Source: Gari tellinella (taxonomy: Eukaryota > Mollusca > Bivalvia > Cardiida > Psammobiidae). From it: a stretch of DNA of 64,000 bases. Of this stretch, positions 21,491 to 31,572 are shown in pieces (the first letter of the stretch is position 1; each line of letters opens with the position of its first letter). The notes below the pieces were generated by a model. The model had not been told where the DNA came from. It did not search any database and worked only from the letters and a program-made list of their open reading frames with translations. The position numbers and the translations under genes are program-made. The DNA lies in assembly GCA_922989275.2 (NCBI GenBank), contig OV277857.1:50817083-50881082 (forward strand), in the 5' to 3' direction.

Positions 21491-21803
21491 GGATGGATGG
21501 ACAAAGCAATGCAAATATACGCCCACCTTTAGAGGTGGGCATGTATTTGCATTGCTCTGTCCGTCCATCCATACGTTCATTCGTTTGTAAGTCAACATTT
21601 GGCTTGTCTGGAGTTTTTTCTGGAAAACTGTTGTGTGGATATTAATGAAACTTACCACAGATATCATATGCATCAAGATCTAAACCTGAGTCAATTTTGA
21701 AGCTTATTCGAATTGTCCTTACAAAGTTATCTGCCCTTGATGTATAAAAGGCTGCAGGTGGGCATATTATGTACCGTTTGTGGTGCTCTTGTTCAACCGA
21801 GTG
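21491..21803 (+). mobile_element. Short family I-like element with foldback start
   Basis: A hairpin at 21491-21570 pairs GGATGGATGGACAAAGCAAT... with its complement around ACGCCCACCTTTAGAGGTGG. After one monomer-like stretch the end is GGGCATATTATGTACCG and GTGGTGCTCTTGTT, as in the larger I elements. Confidence 0.55.
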
Positions 21804-21970
21804 GTTGCTTATTGCTGATTTGACTGTATTTCTGTTTCATGTTAACCATGCACTTGTAATATAATCTGTTTATTGTTGTTTAGTATGATTCAAGGACAGG
21901 ATAATGAGTGTCAATTAAGCTGTTTTATGTTTGTGATATTGTTTAGGGAGAAGACGTTATACTTTCCCAA

Positions 21971-22225
21971 TTAATGCATTACCCCATAAGAATGCCTTTT
22001 TTATGCCTGTAATTTATTCATCCACTGAAGAAAATAGTTCTACTTTATACAGTCATGAATAGAATGTACTTTAAGATGTATCTGCTATAATATTATCTTA
22101 GTAGATGGTAGCTGAAGGCAGTCTGAAAGTAAAGCAGAATGCACCTTAAGGCACATTTTGCTTTACATTTAACATGCTTTAGTGGTCAGCCTTCTTCAAA
22201 AATAGGCTTTGGGGTTAAGGGTTAA
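21971..22225 (-). mobile_element. TTAA family A copy
   Basis: It starts TTAATGCATTACCCCATAAG and ends GGCTTTGGGGTTAAGGGTTAA. The core is intact with small changes (GCACCTTAAGGCACATTTTG). Confidence 0.7.
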
Positions 22226-22270
22226 CAAGTTTTTGCTGCAACACTTTTATCCTTTGTACAAAGTTTGGAG

Positions 22271-22515
22271 CCTGGGCCGTTTCATAAAACTTTCTACGAC
22301 AAAAACAATCGTAAGTTAAACTTAAAAATACATTTAATTTCTGATTTCTCTATCTTACCCTGTATTGTGACATCTCTTTGGAATCGTCTTTCAAAACGAT
22401 TCCAAAGAGATGTCACAAGACAGGATTAGATGGAGAAATAAATAATAATTGAGACTTTTATAATATGACTTAGGACAACATTTGTCGCACAAAGTTTTAT
22501 GAAACAGGCCCCAGG
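22271..22515. mobile_element. Family L element, complete
   Basis: The ends are CCTGGGCCGTTTCATAAAAC and GTTTTATGAAACAGGCCCCAGG. The centre is a hairpin: TGTGACATCTCTTTGGAATC, GTCTTTCAAAACGATTCCAA and AGAGATGTCACA. It is about 245 bp. Other copies are at about 24959-25165 and 25721-28152 (split). Confidence 0.7.
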
Positions 22516-22561
22516 TTATGTACTAACCAGTTTGCCACAATGAAATTAATAGTCTTTTCTT

Positions 22562-23028
22562 TTAACCCGCACATTTCATTTATTCCTTCACTGAAGAAAA
22601 TAGTTCTAATTTATACAGTCATGATGATGTACCAGAAAAAATATTTTTCTATACCCTAGCAGATTGTACCTTTAACCCTTTAACCCATAGCCTGTTTCTA
22701 GTATTTAAGACATGTGACCTATTAAAGCAGGCTAAAAGTAAAGCAGAATGCGCCCTAGGGCGCATTCTGCTTTACTTTCAGCCTGCTTTAAGTTACTATC
22801 TGCTAGGATATAGAAAAAAATTCTTATGGTACATAATCATGACAGTATAAAATGGAACTATTTTCTTTGGCGGATGAATAAATTGAATGCGCTAAAAGTC
22901 GCTTCTATAAGGGAAAGGGTTAAGCAGGCTGAAAGTAAAGTAGAATGTGCCTTAAGGCACATTCTGTTTTACTTTCAACCTGCTTTAAGTAGTCAAAACA
23001 TGAAACAGGTTATTGGGTAATGGGTTAA
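22562..23028 (-). mobile_element. Family A copy interrupted by another A
   Basis: The outer element has a decayed left end (TTAACCCGCACATTTCATTT) and reads AGCAGATTGTACC up to the TTAA at 22672. It resumes at 22920 as TTAAGCAGGCTGAAAGTAAA and ends TTGGGTAATGGGTTAA. A third A-derived tail (23029-23078, ending AGGGTAATGGGTTAA) follows directly. Confidence 0.75.
22672..22923 (+). mobile_element. Family A (AAAGGG subtype) nested in family A
   Basis: The copy is intact: TTAACCCTTTAACCCATAGC ... CTATAAGGGAAAGGGTTAA, with core GCGCCCTAGGGCGC. The host joint is TACCT-TTAA / TTAA-GCAGG. Excising it with one TTAA rebuilds the host, which supports the 4-bp TTAA duplication for family A. Confidence 0.85.
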
Positions 23029-23078
23029 GTGGTTACCTCTCTTTAAAGCTAGAAACAGGCTATAGGGTAATGGGTTAA

Positions 23079-23721
23079 TAGTCGTTTCTTTGAATAGGGT
23101 ATTTTCTTTTGTATTGCACCTGTGTATAGTTTTATTTGAATGGGAAAGAATAAAGTCTTCCCTGTCGATACATTCTTTTTAAACTGTGAATGATGTTTTT
23201 GCCTGAAAAAGTGTTCGGGTTTGCTATATTTGATGTAAGTTTTTATGTGTAAATAACCAAAATGATTTGAGATAAAACTTGTTCCATTTTTTCCTTAATA
23301 AAAGCGTCTAAAATGTAATAGCTGTCTTTGTTATTATTATACCCTGGTGACGAAACGCCAAAGATTTATAGGGATCTGCCAGTAATTGAGTATGTATGTA
23401 CGTCTGTGTGTACGCGAATGACACCACGTCTCTACAGGCTGTGCACATTTCTGATCAGATTTTCACGAAACTTCACACACATGTACACAAACATAACCTC
23501 TTGTAGATCTACAAGTTCGCATCTCAACTTCTTGCAGTCCAGAACTATGTGAGTGTTACTTCAATTCAAACAGAAATTGACATAATTTTCAATGTCAGCT
23601 AGGTGTATGATTAATGTTCATGACAGTCATACATCCAAAATATTGCTAATTCAAAACTGTGGTCTGCAAGAACTTTGCAATTTAGTTTTATGCATTTTTA
23701 CGTTAAAATAAACGAGAGTGT
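23079..23721. other. Unassigned stretch, one G-type end
   Basis: GAATGGGAAAGAATAAAGTC at about 23138 resembles a G right terminus. CGCCAAAGATTTATAGGGATC and a following GTACGTCTGTGTGTACGCG near 23360 look like the start of a tandem-monomer element. No convincing gene is present; the 74-codon frame at 23328 is unsupported. Confidence 0.35.
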
Positions 23722-23766
23722 CAGTTTGGATCCTGATGTAACTAAGCCCTTGGCCTAGACCAAGCC

Positions 23767-24751
23767 TTTTTAGCTCACCTGGCACGAAGTGCGGAGGTGA
23801 GCTTTTAGGATCGCTGGCTGTCCGTTCACAATTGGTTCGTTAACACTCTAGCAGCTACAAATGTCATCCGATATTCATGAAACTTAATGACAATGTTTGT
23901 CCTAAAAACATCTAGGTCAAGTTGGAATGTGGGTAATGTCAGGTCGAAAACTAGGTCACTAGGTCAAATCATAGAAAAACCTTGTTAACACTCTAGAGGC
24001 TACAAATCAGAGTGGATCTTGATGAAACTTGGTCAAAATGTTTGCCTAATTTATAGCTAGGTCAAGTTCGAATATAGAACATGCTCTGTCAAAAACTAGG
24101 TCACTAGGTCAAATCATAGAAAAACCTTGTTAATATGCTAAAGGTTACAAATCTCATTGGATATTAATGCATTCTGATCAGAATGTTTGCCTAATTGATA
24201 TCTAGGTCAAGTTTGAATGTGGGTCATGTTGGGTCAAAAACTGGGTCACTATGTCAATTCATAGTAAAACCTTGTTAACACTCTGTAGGCTACAAATCTC
24301 ATCTTATCTTCATGATACTTGGTCAAAATGTTTGCCTCATTGATATCTAGGTCAGGTTGTAGTATGGGTCATGTCCAGTCAAAAACTAGGTCACTAGGTC
24401 AAATCATAAAAATCTTGTTAACACTCTAATAGAGGCTTAAAATTTCATTGGATTTTAATGCAACATGGTCTTAATGTTTGCCTAATTAATATCTAGGTCA
24501 AGTTCGAATATTGGTCATGTCGGATCAAAATCAAGGTCACTAGGTCAAATCAAAGAAAAACATTGTTAACCCTCTAGAGGCTACAAATCTCATTAGATAT
24601 GAATGAAATATTGCCAGAATGTTTGCCTACATCAAATCTAGGTCAAAATCAAATGTGGATTGTGTCTGGTCAGAAACTAAGTCAACTCATAGAAAAATCT
24701 TGTTTACATGGTGTACCAGGTTAGCGATTTAGGGCCATGGTGGCCCTTGTT
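23767..24751 (+). mobile_element. Family H element with ~160-bp tandem monomers
   Basis: It opens TTTTTAGCTCACCTGGCACG and closes with CAGGTTAGCGATTTAGGGCC, then CATGGTGGCCCTTGTT. About six monomers each contain AACACTCTAGAGGCTACAAA, a GAAACTTGGTCA-like phrase, CTAGGTCAAGTTCGAAT and AACTAGGTCACTAGGTCAAA. It is preceded by a broken core-1 half (TCAGTTTGGATCCTGATG). The monomer resembles that of family I. Confidence 0.7.
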
Positions 24752-24958
24752 GCAAATGTCAGTCAAATCATGTTGAAGAGGAGGAGGATTTACTAAGCTA
24801 GGTTGAACTGTCCACAGCTGGTACATGTGTAACACATGGGGCTATGATTTGGGTGAACCCTTAAACACCATGGACCTGTTTTAAATTTACTTATTACATT
24901 TGCACACAGTATAGACTCATATCGGAGTCTAATTTGGAGCATTATTTATTAGCCCAAC

Positions 24959-25165
24959 AGGGGCCCGTTTCATAAAATTTCGTTCGACAAAACGGTCGTA
25001 AGTCAATCTGTGACTTATCTATCTAATGCTGTATTGTGACATCTCTTTGGAAACGTCTTGAAAAGACGATTCCAAGGAGATGTCACAAAACAGGATTATA
25101 TGAAGAAATAAGTAATTGAGACTTATAATCTGACTTACGACAACATTTGTCGTCGTACGAAGTTA
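24959..25165. mobile_element. Family L copy truncated by an H-like fragment
   Basis: The left end GGGGCCCGTTTCATAAAATT and the central hairpin around CTTTGGAAACGTCTTGAAAAG are present. The right end stops at GTCGTACGAAGTTA, where GGCACGTAGTGCCAAGGTGA (H-like) begins. Confidence 0.6.
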
Positions 25166-25637
25166 GGCACGTAGTGCCAAGGTGAGCTATTTTGATTGTC
25201 TTGTGTCCGTTTGTCATCAACAATTTCTTTAAACAACATCTCCTTTTAAACCACCAGATATATTTTACCAAACTTATCAGGAATGATCCTGATAGAGTCC
25301 TCTTTCAAAGATGTTCAAACATTTCCGGTCCGTTGCATATCATGGTCACAGAAGCTAATCTTTTGTTTCAATGACAACTTCTCGGCTCCATATGACCATT
25401 TTATGTGTTGCGGTGCAGTAAAACCAAACTCATTCAATTCAATGACAACTTAAACAAGAGCCAAGATGGCTCTAAATCGCTCACCTTGAATAACATGTAA
25501 AACTTGACCTCTAATGACCTACATTATGACCGATATGACCCACAATCAACCGTGGAATAGATTTCAAGGAGGCTAACATTTTGAGCAAGTTTCATTAAGA
25601 ACAAGTGAGATTTATAGTTTCTAAAGTGCTAACAAGG
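25166..25637. mobile_element. H/C-like fragments in both orientations
   Basis: The first part (25166-25440) reads like the start of an H/C element, then a body with TTCCGGTCCGTTGCATATCA. The second (about 25450-25637) begins ACAAGAGCCAAGATGGCTCT, then AAATCGCTCACCTTG, the reverse-orientation end of such an element. Boundaries are approximate. Confidence 0.45.
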
Positions 25638-25720
25638 TTTTTAGCTCACCTGGCACGAAGTGCCAAGGTGAACTTTTAGGATCGCGGCAGGATGTCCGTC
25701 CGTCTGTCTGTTCACAATTG
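25638..25720 (+). mobile_element. Family H start, broken
   Basis: TTTTTAGCTCACCTGGCACG, then AAGTGCCAAGGTGAAC, then a CCGT/CTGT run and TTCACAATTG. It stops where a family L element begins (GTACGACAAAA). Confidence 0.6.
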
Positions 25721-25978
25721 GTACGACAAAAAAATTGTCGTAAAACTGATTATTAAAGTCTCAATTATTATTAATTTCTCCATTTAATCCTCTCTTGTGA
25801 CATCTGTTTGAAATCGTATTGAAAAGACTATTCTAAAGAGATGTCACAAGACAGGATTTGATAGAGAATGTACTTTAAAGTTTTGACTTTGACTTTTTAT
25901 ACGCCCGTATTCAGACGGAACATATTATGTCGTGGCGCTGTCCGTCTGTCTGTCCGTCCGTCCATCCGTCTGTCCGTG

Positions 25979-26233
25979 CTTACGAGAGGGTACTTATGTG
26001 GCTAAAATTCTTAGCCCCATAATTGAAAAACATTAACCTGGTCGTCTCTTGTGACATTAACCTGGCCATTTCTTGTGACATTAACCTGGCCAGTTGTGGG
26101 ACATAGGGTTAGGGGTAGGGTTAGCCTCCAGATCATTATTTTTCAAGTTAGAGCAAAAATAAATTGTCGGTTGTGTGGCTAGCCACGCAAAAGATTACAA
26201 TAGAAAATAGCCACATAAGTATCCTCCCGTAAG
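25979..26233. mobile_element. Short inverted-repeat element (family S)
   Basis: The ends are CTTACGAGAGGGTACTTATG(TGGCTA) and the complementary TAGCCACATAAGTATCCTCC(CGTAAG). Inside, ACATTAACCTGGCCA-type units repeat three times, followed by GGGTTAGGGGTAGGGTTAG. It is non-coding. Confidence 0.65.
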
Positions 26234-26388
26234 AACGTCCGTCTGTTAACTTTTTCATGTCTGCTCTCTAACTCAAACAAATTTAGTCCTATACTTTTGA
26301 AACTTTGTCAGAACGTGTATGGCCATAATATCTCGGTCAAGTTCGATAACCAGCAAGATTGCCCCAGACATTCAAGAGTTATGCCCCT

Positions 26389-27322
26389 TTTTAGCTCACC
26401 TGAGCCAAAGGCTCAAGGTGAGCTATTGGGATGGCCCTGTGTCCGGCGTCCGTCGTTAGTCGTGCGTCGTCGTTAACAATTGCTTCAAATGACATCTCCT
26501 CCTATACCGCTTGACAGAATTCAACCAAACTTTACAGAAATGTTCCTTGGGTCAAGCTCTTTTAAATTTGTTCAAAGAATTAAAAACAATGCAGAACTCT
26601 GGTTGCCATGGCAACCAAAGTAAAAAAATAAGGAAATCTTAAAAAATCTTCTTATCAAAAACTGGAAGGGCCAGATCTTACATATTGGGCACATATCATC
26701 ATCTACAGGTCCTCTATCAAGTTTATTCAAATTATGCCCCTTGGGTCAAAATTGGCCCCGCCCCGGGGGTCACAGATTTACATAGGGTTATATAGTGAAT
26801 TTTTCAAACGTCTTCTTCTCTGGAACTAATGTGGCCAGATCATTGATATTTGGCATGGTGACACTTCTAGATGTCCTATACGAAAATTGTTCAAATGGTT
26901 CTGGTCCGTTGCATAACTAGGTCACAGGAGCTAAAAATATATTTTTTTTCATTGAAAACTTAAAAAATCTTCTTGTCTGAAACTACAGGGGCCAGAGCTT
27001 AGATATTTGGCACATACCATCGCCTACAGGTCCTCTATTTAGTTTGTTCAAATTATGCCCCTGGGGTCGAAATTGGCCCGCCCCTGGGGTCAAAGTTTTA
27101 CATAGAGTTATATAGAGAAAATTTCAAACATCTTCTTCTCTGACACTAATATGGTCAGAGCTTTTATATTCGGTATGGTGACATTTTTAAATATACTTTA
27201 CATAATTTGTCAAATTGTTCTGGTCTGTTGCATATCTAGGTCAGTCCTGGACCTAAATTATTATCACCATTTTTTCAGCTATTTTCTCAGGTGAGCGAAA
27301 TATGTCCCATGGGGCTCTTGTT
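26389..27322 (+). mobile_element. Family C element nested in family I
   Basis: It starts TTTTTAGCTCACCTGAGCCA and ends TTTTCTCAGGTGAGCGAAAT, then CCATGGGGCTCTTGTTT. The body follows the 14296-15433 copy phrase by phrase. The I monomer is broken after GAGTTATGCCCC and resumes with CGTGAAAAAATGGGCATATT. Confidence 0.7.
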
Positions 27323-28360
27323 TCGTGAAAAAATGGGCATATTTTAGTTTGTCCGCTCTCTAACTCAAACAAATTTATTCCAATCCTTTTGAAATTTGGT
27401 CAGCATGTGTATGATCATAATGTCTCGGCCAAGTTCAATAACCAGCAAGATTGCCACAGACATTCAAGAGTTATGCCCGTTTTTCGTAAAAAAACGGGCA
27501 TATTTTAGTTTGTCCGCGCCCTTACTCAAACAAATTTATTCCAATCCTTTTGAAACTTGGTCAGCATGTGTATGACCATAATATCTCGGTTATGATTCAT
27601 AACCAGCAAGATTGCCACAGACAGTCAAGAGTTATGCCCCTTTATTCATCTAAAACTGGCAATTTTTGTTTATCCGCTCTCTTACTCATTCAAATTTATT
27701 CCAATCCTTTTGAAACTTGGTCAGCATGTGTATTACCATAATGTCTCATTATGTTCCATAACCAGCAAGATTGCCCAAGACATTCAAGAGTTATGCCCCT
27801 TATTTTGTCAAAAACGGGCATTTTTTAAAGTTTTTTTTTTAAAGTTTGTCCGCTCTCTAACTCAAACAAATTTATTCCAATCCTTTTGAAACTTGGTCAG
27901 AACGTGTATGACCATAATGTCTCGGTCAAGAGTTATGCCCCTTGTATCGTAAAAAACGCATTTTTTTGTTTGACCGCTCTCTTTCTCAAACAAATTTATT
28001 CCAATTCTTTTGAAACTTTTGAAATTCTTCCCCTTTTGTTCACTTTTTAGTATGACTACATTCTAAGATCGATTTGACGGGCGTATTTTGTGCCCGGCTT
28101 GCGGTGCTCTTGTTTACGACTTACGACCCTTTTTTGTTCGACGAAGTACCCCAGGTATATATCAGTATTTATGTGATTAGACGGCTATTGCTATTATGAC
28201 CACTCACACCCATTTGACTTGTAAGGTCCTTCCCTTATGAAGCCTCGTCTTATACACTGAGGGCTCTATACTTTCTGCCTCTGTATAATGACGCATCATG
28301 CTGAAAACCTGAAATAGAAAAGACAGCACATGAAACAGTTATACACCACATTATCCTTTA

Positions 28361-28555
28361 TATATGTTACAGGGATTAAGTATAATCAGGGATCACTAGG
28401 AGTTTTAGAGAATTTATGAAAAGTCCCTTTCTCAACAAATTAATAGATTTGTACTTACTCCTTTTCCCTAGGAGATATAGGGTTTTCGTGAAATCCCTGA
28501 TTTTACAGGGAGTTTTCGTATTCCCTGATTACACTTAATCCCTGTTACATATATA
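28361..28555. mobile_element. Short inverted-repeat element (family O)
   Basis: The ends are TATATGTTACAGGGATTAAG(TATAATCAGGGA) and TCCCTGATTACACTTAATCC(CTGTTACATATA). The inverted repeats are about 33 bp. It is non-coding; no clear target duplication beyond TATA. Confidence 0.65.
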
Positions 28556-28601
28556 TTGTTTGTTGTAAAACAAGAAACCTTACAAGATAGAATAGCACCA
28601 T

Positions 28602-28735
28602 GCATTAACCTATTACCCCATACATACACTTTTTACACCTTTAAACTATTCCTTTACTGAAGACTGTACCTTATTTATCATAGCAGACAGTATCTTAAAG
28701 CAGACTGCAGGTAAAGCAGAATGCACATTGAGGCT
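28602..28735 (-). mobile_element. Family A left-half copy
   Basis: It begins TTAACCTATTACCCCATACA and proceeds to GCAGGTAAAGCAGAATGCAC, where it stops. The region up to the next element (28911) is unassigned. Confidence 0.6.
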
Positions 28736-29199
28736 GTGTTAAACCAATAAGCGAATTTTTCAAAGTATCTAACTTTATTTTGAAAGAGCTGTTTATGATA
28801 AATGAAAAAGTACGGCAAATTTAAGGTGTGTCAAATTAGGGCCTTTTCTCAATTTTTGTCAATTCAAAGGACAAGCTTCAGTAAAATCTGTATCAAATGA
28901 AAACAAGCATTGTAGCGGCATGATTTGAAAAAATTTCTAATTTGAATTTTTTTTTCAAATCATGTCAATTTTTTCAAATCATGATTTCACAGTCGACATG
29001 ATTTGAAAAAAAACATAATTTGAAAAAAAAATTCAAATCATGTCGAAAACCGGCATCTGGAAATTTGATTCAACATGCTTTGAAAAAAAAATAATTTTTT
29101 AAAAAAAAAAAGTTTTTACATAGGCTGGTATTTAATAGCATGCATATATTAAGTATTTATATAAGTGTTTCCATCACCGCAACACAGTGAATACAAACG

Positions 29200-29356
29200 G
29201 AATATTACTATACTTTGCATATCTTATGCACCGGATCACTCGAGTTGTGTGTGTAAAGGCTATATCCAACGAGACCGAAGGTCGAGTTGGATATAGCCTT
29301 TACACATACAACGAGAGTGATCCGGTACATAAGATATGCAAAGTATAGTAATGTTC
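29200..29356. repeat. Long hairpin inside the long-TIR element
   Basis: GGAATATTACTATACTTTGC... pairs with ...GCAAAGTATAGTAATGTTCC. An inner pair, TGTAAAGGCTATATCCAACG..., lies around the loop AGACCGAAGG. The arms total about 70 bases with few mismatches. Confidence 0.7.
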
Positions 29357-29480
29357 CTTTTATTATATACCTCTTATAATAAAAATAAAATGAAAAACGA
29401 TAGAAATGTTTCAAGCGTTACTATAAATAAACGGGATTTCCCATACGTCACACTTCGGGGAATGGCGCGTGAAAGTAAAT

Positions 29481-29678
29481 ACTCGCTATTACGACCACTA
29501 AAACGAATGCTAATTGATTAAATAATAGAGAGGTGACAGCTTAAAGCAAGGTGACAGTGAAACAGAAAGCTCCTAAAGGAGCTTTCTGTTTCACTGTCAC
29601 CTTGCTTTAAGCGGTCACCTACCGTAAACACCCTAATACTTAACATAATTTAGTGGTCGTAATAGAGAGGTTTTACTG
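29481..29678. mobile_element. TA family D copy, left tip lost
   Basis: The hairpin is perfect over its whole length: CTTAAAGCAAGGTGACAGTG, AAACAGAAAGCTCCTAAAGG and complement. The right end is AATAGAGAGGTTTTACTG-TA. The left end has been shortened to TCGCTATTACGACCACTAAA. Confidence 0.75.
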
Positions 29679-30283
29679 TAGTTCCGAACTTCCGACTACA
29701 CAGTAAACGTTCTTTTCCCATTACACAAGGTACATGGGTAATACGGAATTTTCAATCCGTCAAGGTGTATTTGTTCGATAAAATAGAGAAATATTTCGGG
29801 CAGAACATTGGTAGGTATATAATAAAGTTGAGTTATTTGAATGTGAAATAAGACAGTACAAATAAAAGCTTCATAAATGGCATGTATTTGTATCTCATGG
29901 GGCTGCACATTTTGAATGGAGGCATGTCAAGGTCAATGTTGTCCTTGAAGGTCAAATATTTTGCTTTTCTCAAAATAATTATAAACGTAAATAACATGAC
30001 TAAATCTTGTAATACTCGTAAACCCAAACGTTTAAATGCCATTTTAGGTGTACGCTTATCTTTGATATGCAATGCTATTGTCGTACAGAACGTTATTGGG
30101 GAAATACTGTGTCCGGTACCGATATATCATCATGTGCCGTTCGTTCTCATTCCAAACGTACATAATATATATGACTTAAACGTCTGTTTAACTGTGTTTG
30201 ATATGACAATGTCATCATTAACAAAATTACTTTGTTTTTGTTTTGTTTTTTACATATGAAGACCAACTCCTTTCGAGCCGGTG

Positions 30284-30418
30284 TGTAGCATCAGGATTTG
30301 AAAAATATCTAGTTTGATGTGGTCTTTTTCAAATCATGTCAAGTGTGAAAACATGATTAAAAATATTGTTGATATGATTTGAAAAACAAAATCTTTTTTC
30401 TCAAATCATGTTGCTACA
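30284..30418. mobile_element. Short relative of the TGTAGC element
   Basis: It starts TGTAGCATCAGGATTTGAAA and ends TCAAATCATGTTGCTACA. CCGGTG flanks both sides (30278-30283 and 30419-30424), a possible 6-bp target duplication. The termini and CATGATTTGA words match the 2.5-kb element that contains it. Confidence 0.6.
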
Positions 30419-31572
30419 CCGGTGGTGCTTAGACCTAAATTGAATAACTCTTTGCCTAGTCCCGTTGAAAGTTAAGCTCTGTTGCATTGACCTGGCAGTT
30501 ATAAATGATTCGTGGTTCATATGTCTCATACTATTTCGCAATGTAACGTTGTGCGATATGATATTTCAAATTCAAAATTCAAAATCAGTACCGACCCTAT
30601 CGGAAATAAACAAAAGCAAATTAAAAATCGGACAACTTAGTAAAAGAGATTTACGTGTTTGTTTATATGTTTTTAATGAGGGCACATAGTACCAGTTCAA
30701 GGAGTATGGACCAAACCCTTACACTGTATACTAACACCAACATTCTATAGCCTCAATTTTTATTGGACTGTCAATCATCGCACCATTAACTTAAGAAACG
30801 CACCATAGCAGTTTATTTAAGCAATTCATACGCCCATGAGGATATTCATCGAAATATGCATAATCAGCTGGTATGAAAACAAATAGATTTCAAAATCGTC
30901 ATCAGAGAACTGATAAATCCAACCTGCCCATCCACCTGCCAGTCCAACCACGTGTCAGTATTACCTCCCGCCATCCAACATGACCTTACGCTGTCCTCCA
31001 AACCTTACAAACAACACCATAACTGCCATGTTGCCTGCACATCCAGGTGCGGGTCTAGGGTTTTCGGTTATATATTTGACCTTCATGGGTGACCTTGACC
31101 TTGACATGCCTCCATTCAAACTGTGCAGCTCTTTGAGATACACATGCATGCCATTTATGAAGTTATTATTTCTACTGACTGTCTTATTTCACATTCAAAT
31201 AACTCAACTATATTCACTGTGTTGCGGTGCCGGAAACACTTATATAAATACTTAATATATGCATGCTATTAAATACCAGCCTATGTAAAAACTTTTTTTT
31301 TTAATTTTTTTTTTTTTTTCAAATTATTTTTTTTTCAAATCATGTCGACTGTGAAAACATGATTTGAAAATATTGACATGATTTGAAAAAAAAATTCAAA
31401 TTAGAAATTTTTCAAATCATGCCGCTACAAATAGGCCGTGAGCCGGAGGGGTTGGTTGGTACCAATCGGGTGAATAAGGTTCACTATGATTTTCGGAAAG
31501 ATCAATGTGTGACTAGTTAAGAAATGTATGATAGCAGTAAAATCATGGCAGCTTTGTTGACTCTTTAGGCAT

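Larger units (their letters stand above)
25904..28113 (+). mobile_element. Family I element carrying two further insertions
   Basis: It opens TTTTATACGCCCGTATTCAG and closes GACGGGCGTATTTTGTGCCC, then GGTGCTCTTGTT. Monomers like those at 2712-3957 (TCCGCTCTCTAACTCAAACA, TTTTGAAACTTGGTCAG) fill the unoccupied parts. A short inverted-repeat element (25979-26233) and a C element (26389-27322) sit inside. Confidence 0.7.
25721..28152. mobile_element. Family L copy split by a family I element
   Basis: The left part (25721-25903) carries GTACGACAAAAAAATTGTCG and the L hairpin. The right part (28114-28152) reads TTACGACTTACGACCC, then TTCGACGAAGTACCCCAGG. The outermost left terminus (GGGCCGTTTCAT) is absent. 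Confidence 0.5.
28911..31429. mobile_element. 2.5-kb long-TIR element, ends TGTAGCGGCATGATTTGA
   Basis: The left end (28911) and right end (to 31429) are inverted copies: TGTAGCGGCATGATTTGAAA... The arms contain repeated CATGATTTGAAAAA / TTTTTCAAATCATG words. They include a shared TTTACATAGGCTGGTATTTA block (29115 and 31270), and a further inverted block beyond it (29812-29965 against 31060-31222, containing GGAGGCATGTCAAGGTCAA). The left arm is longer because a hairpin (29200-29356) and a D element (29481-29678) have inserted. The middle has no recognisable protein; the 125-codon frame at 29882 overlaps the inverted arm and is not convincing. Confidence 0.6.

Noticed and set aside
26104..26126. 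Telomere-like GGGTTAGGGGTAGGGTTAG
   Set aside because: Only a couple of imperfect units within the interior of a short inverted-repeat element; not a telomere or interstitial telomere array.
29882..30259. A 125-codon plus-strand open frame
   Set aside because: Its first third lies in an inverted arm also present at 31060-31222 and on the opposite strand; it has no domain and no codon-usage signal.
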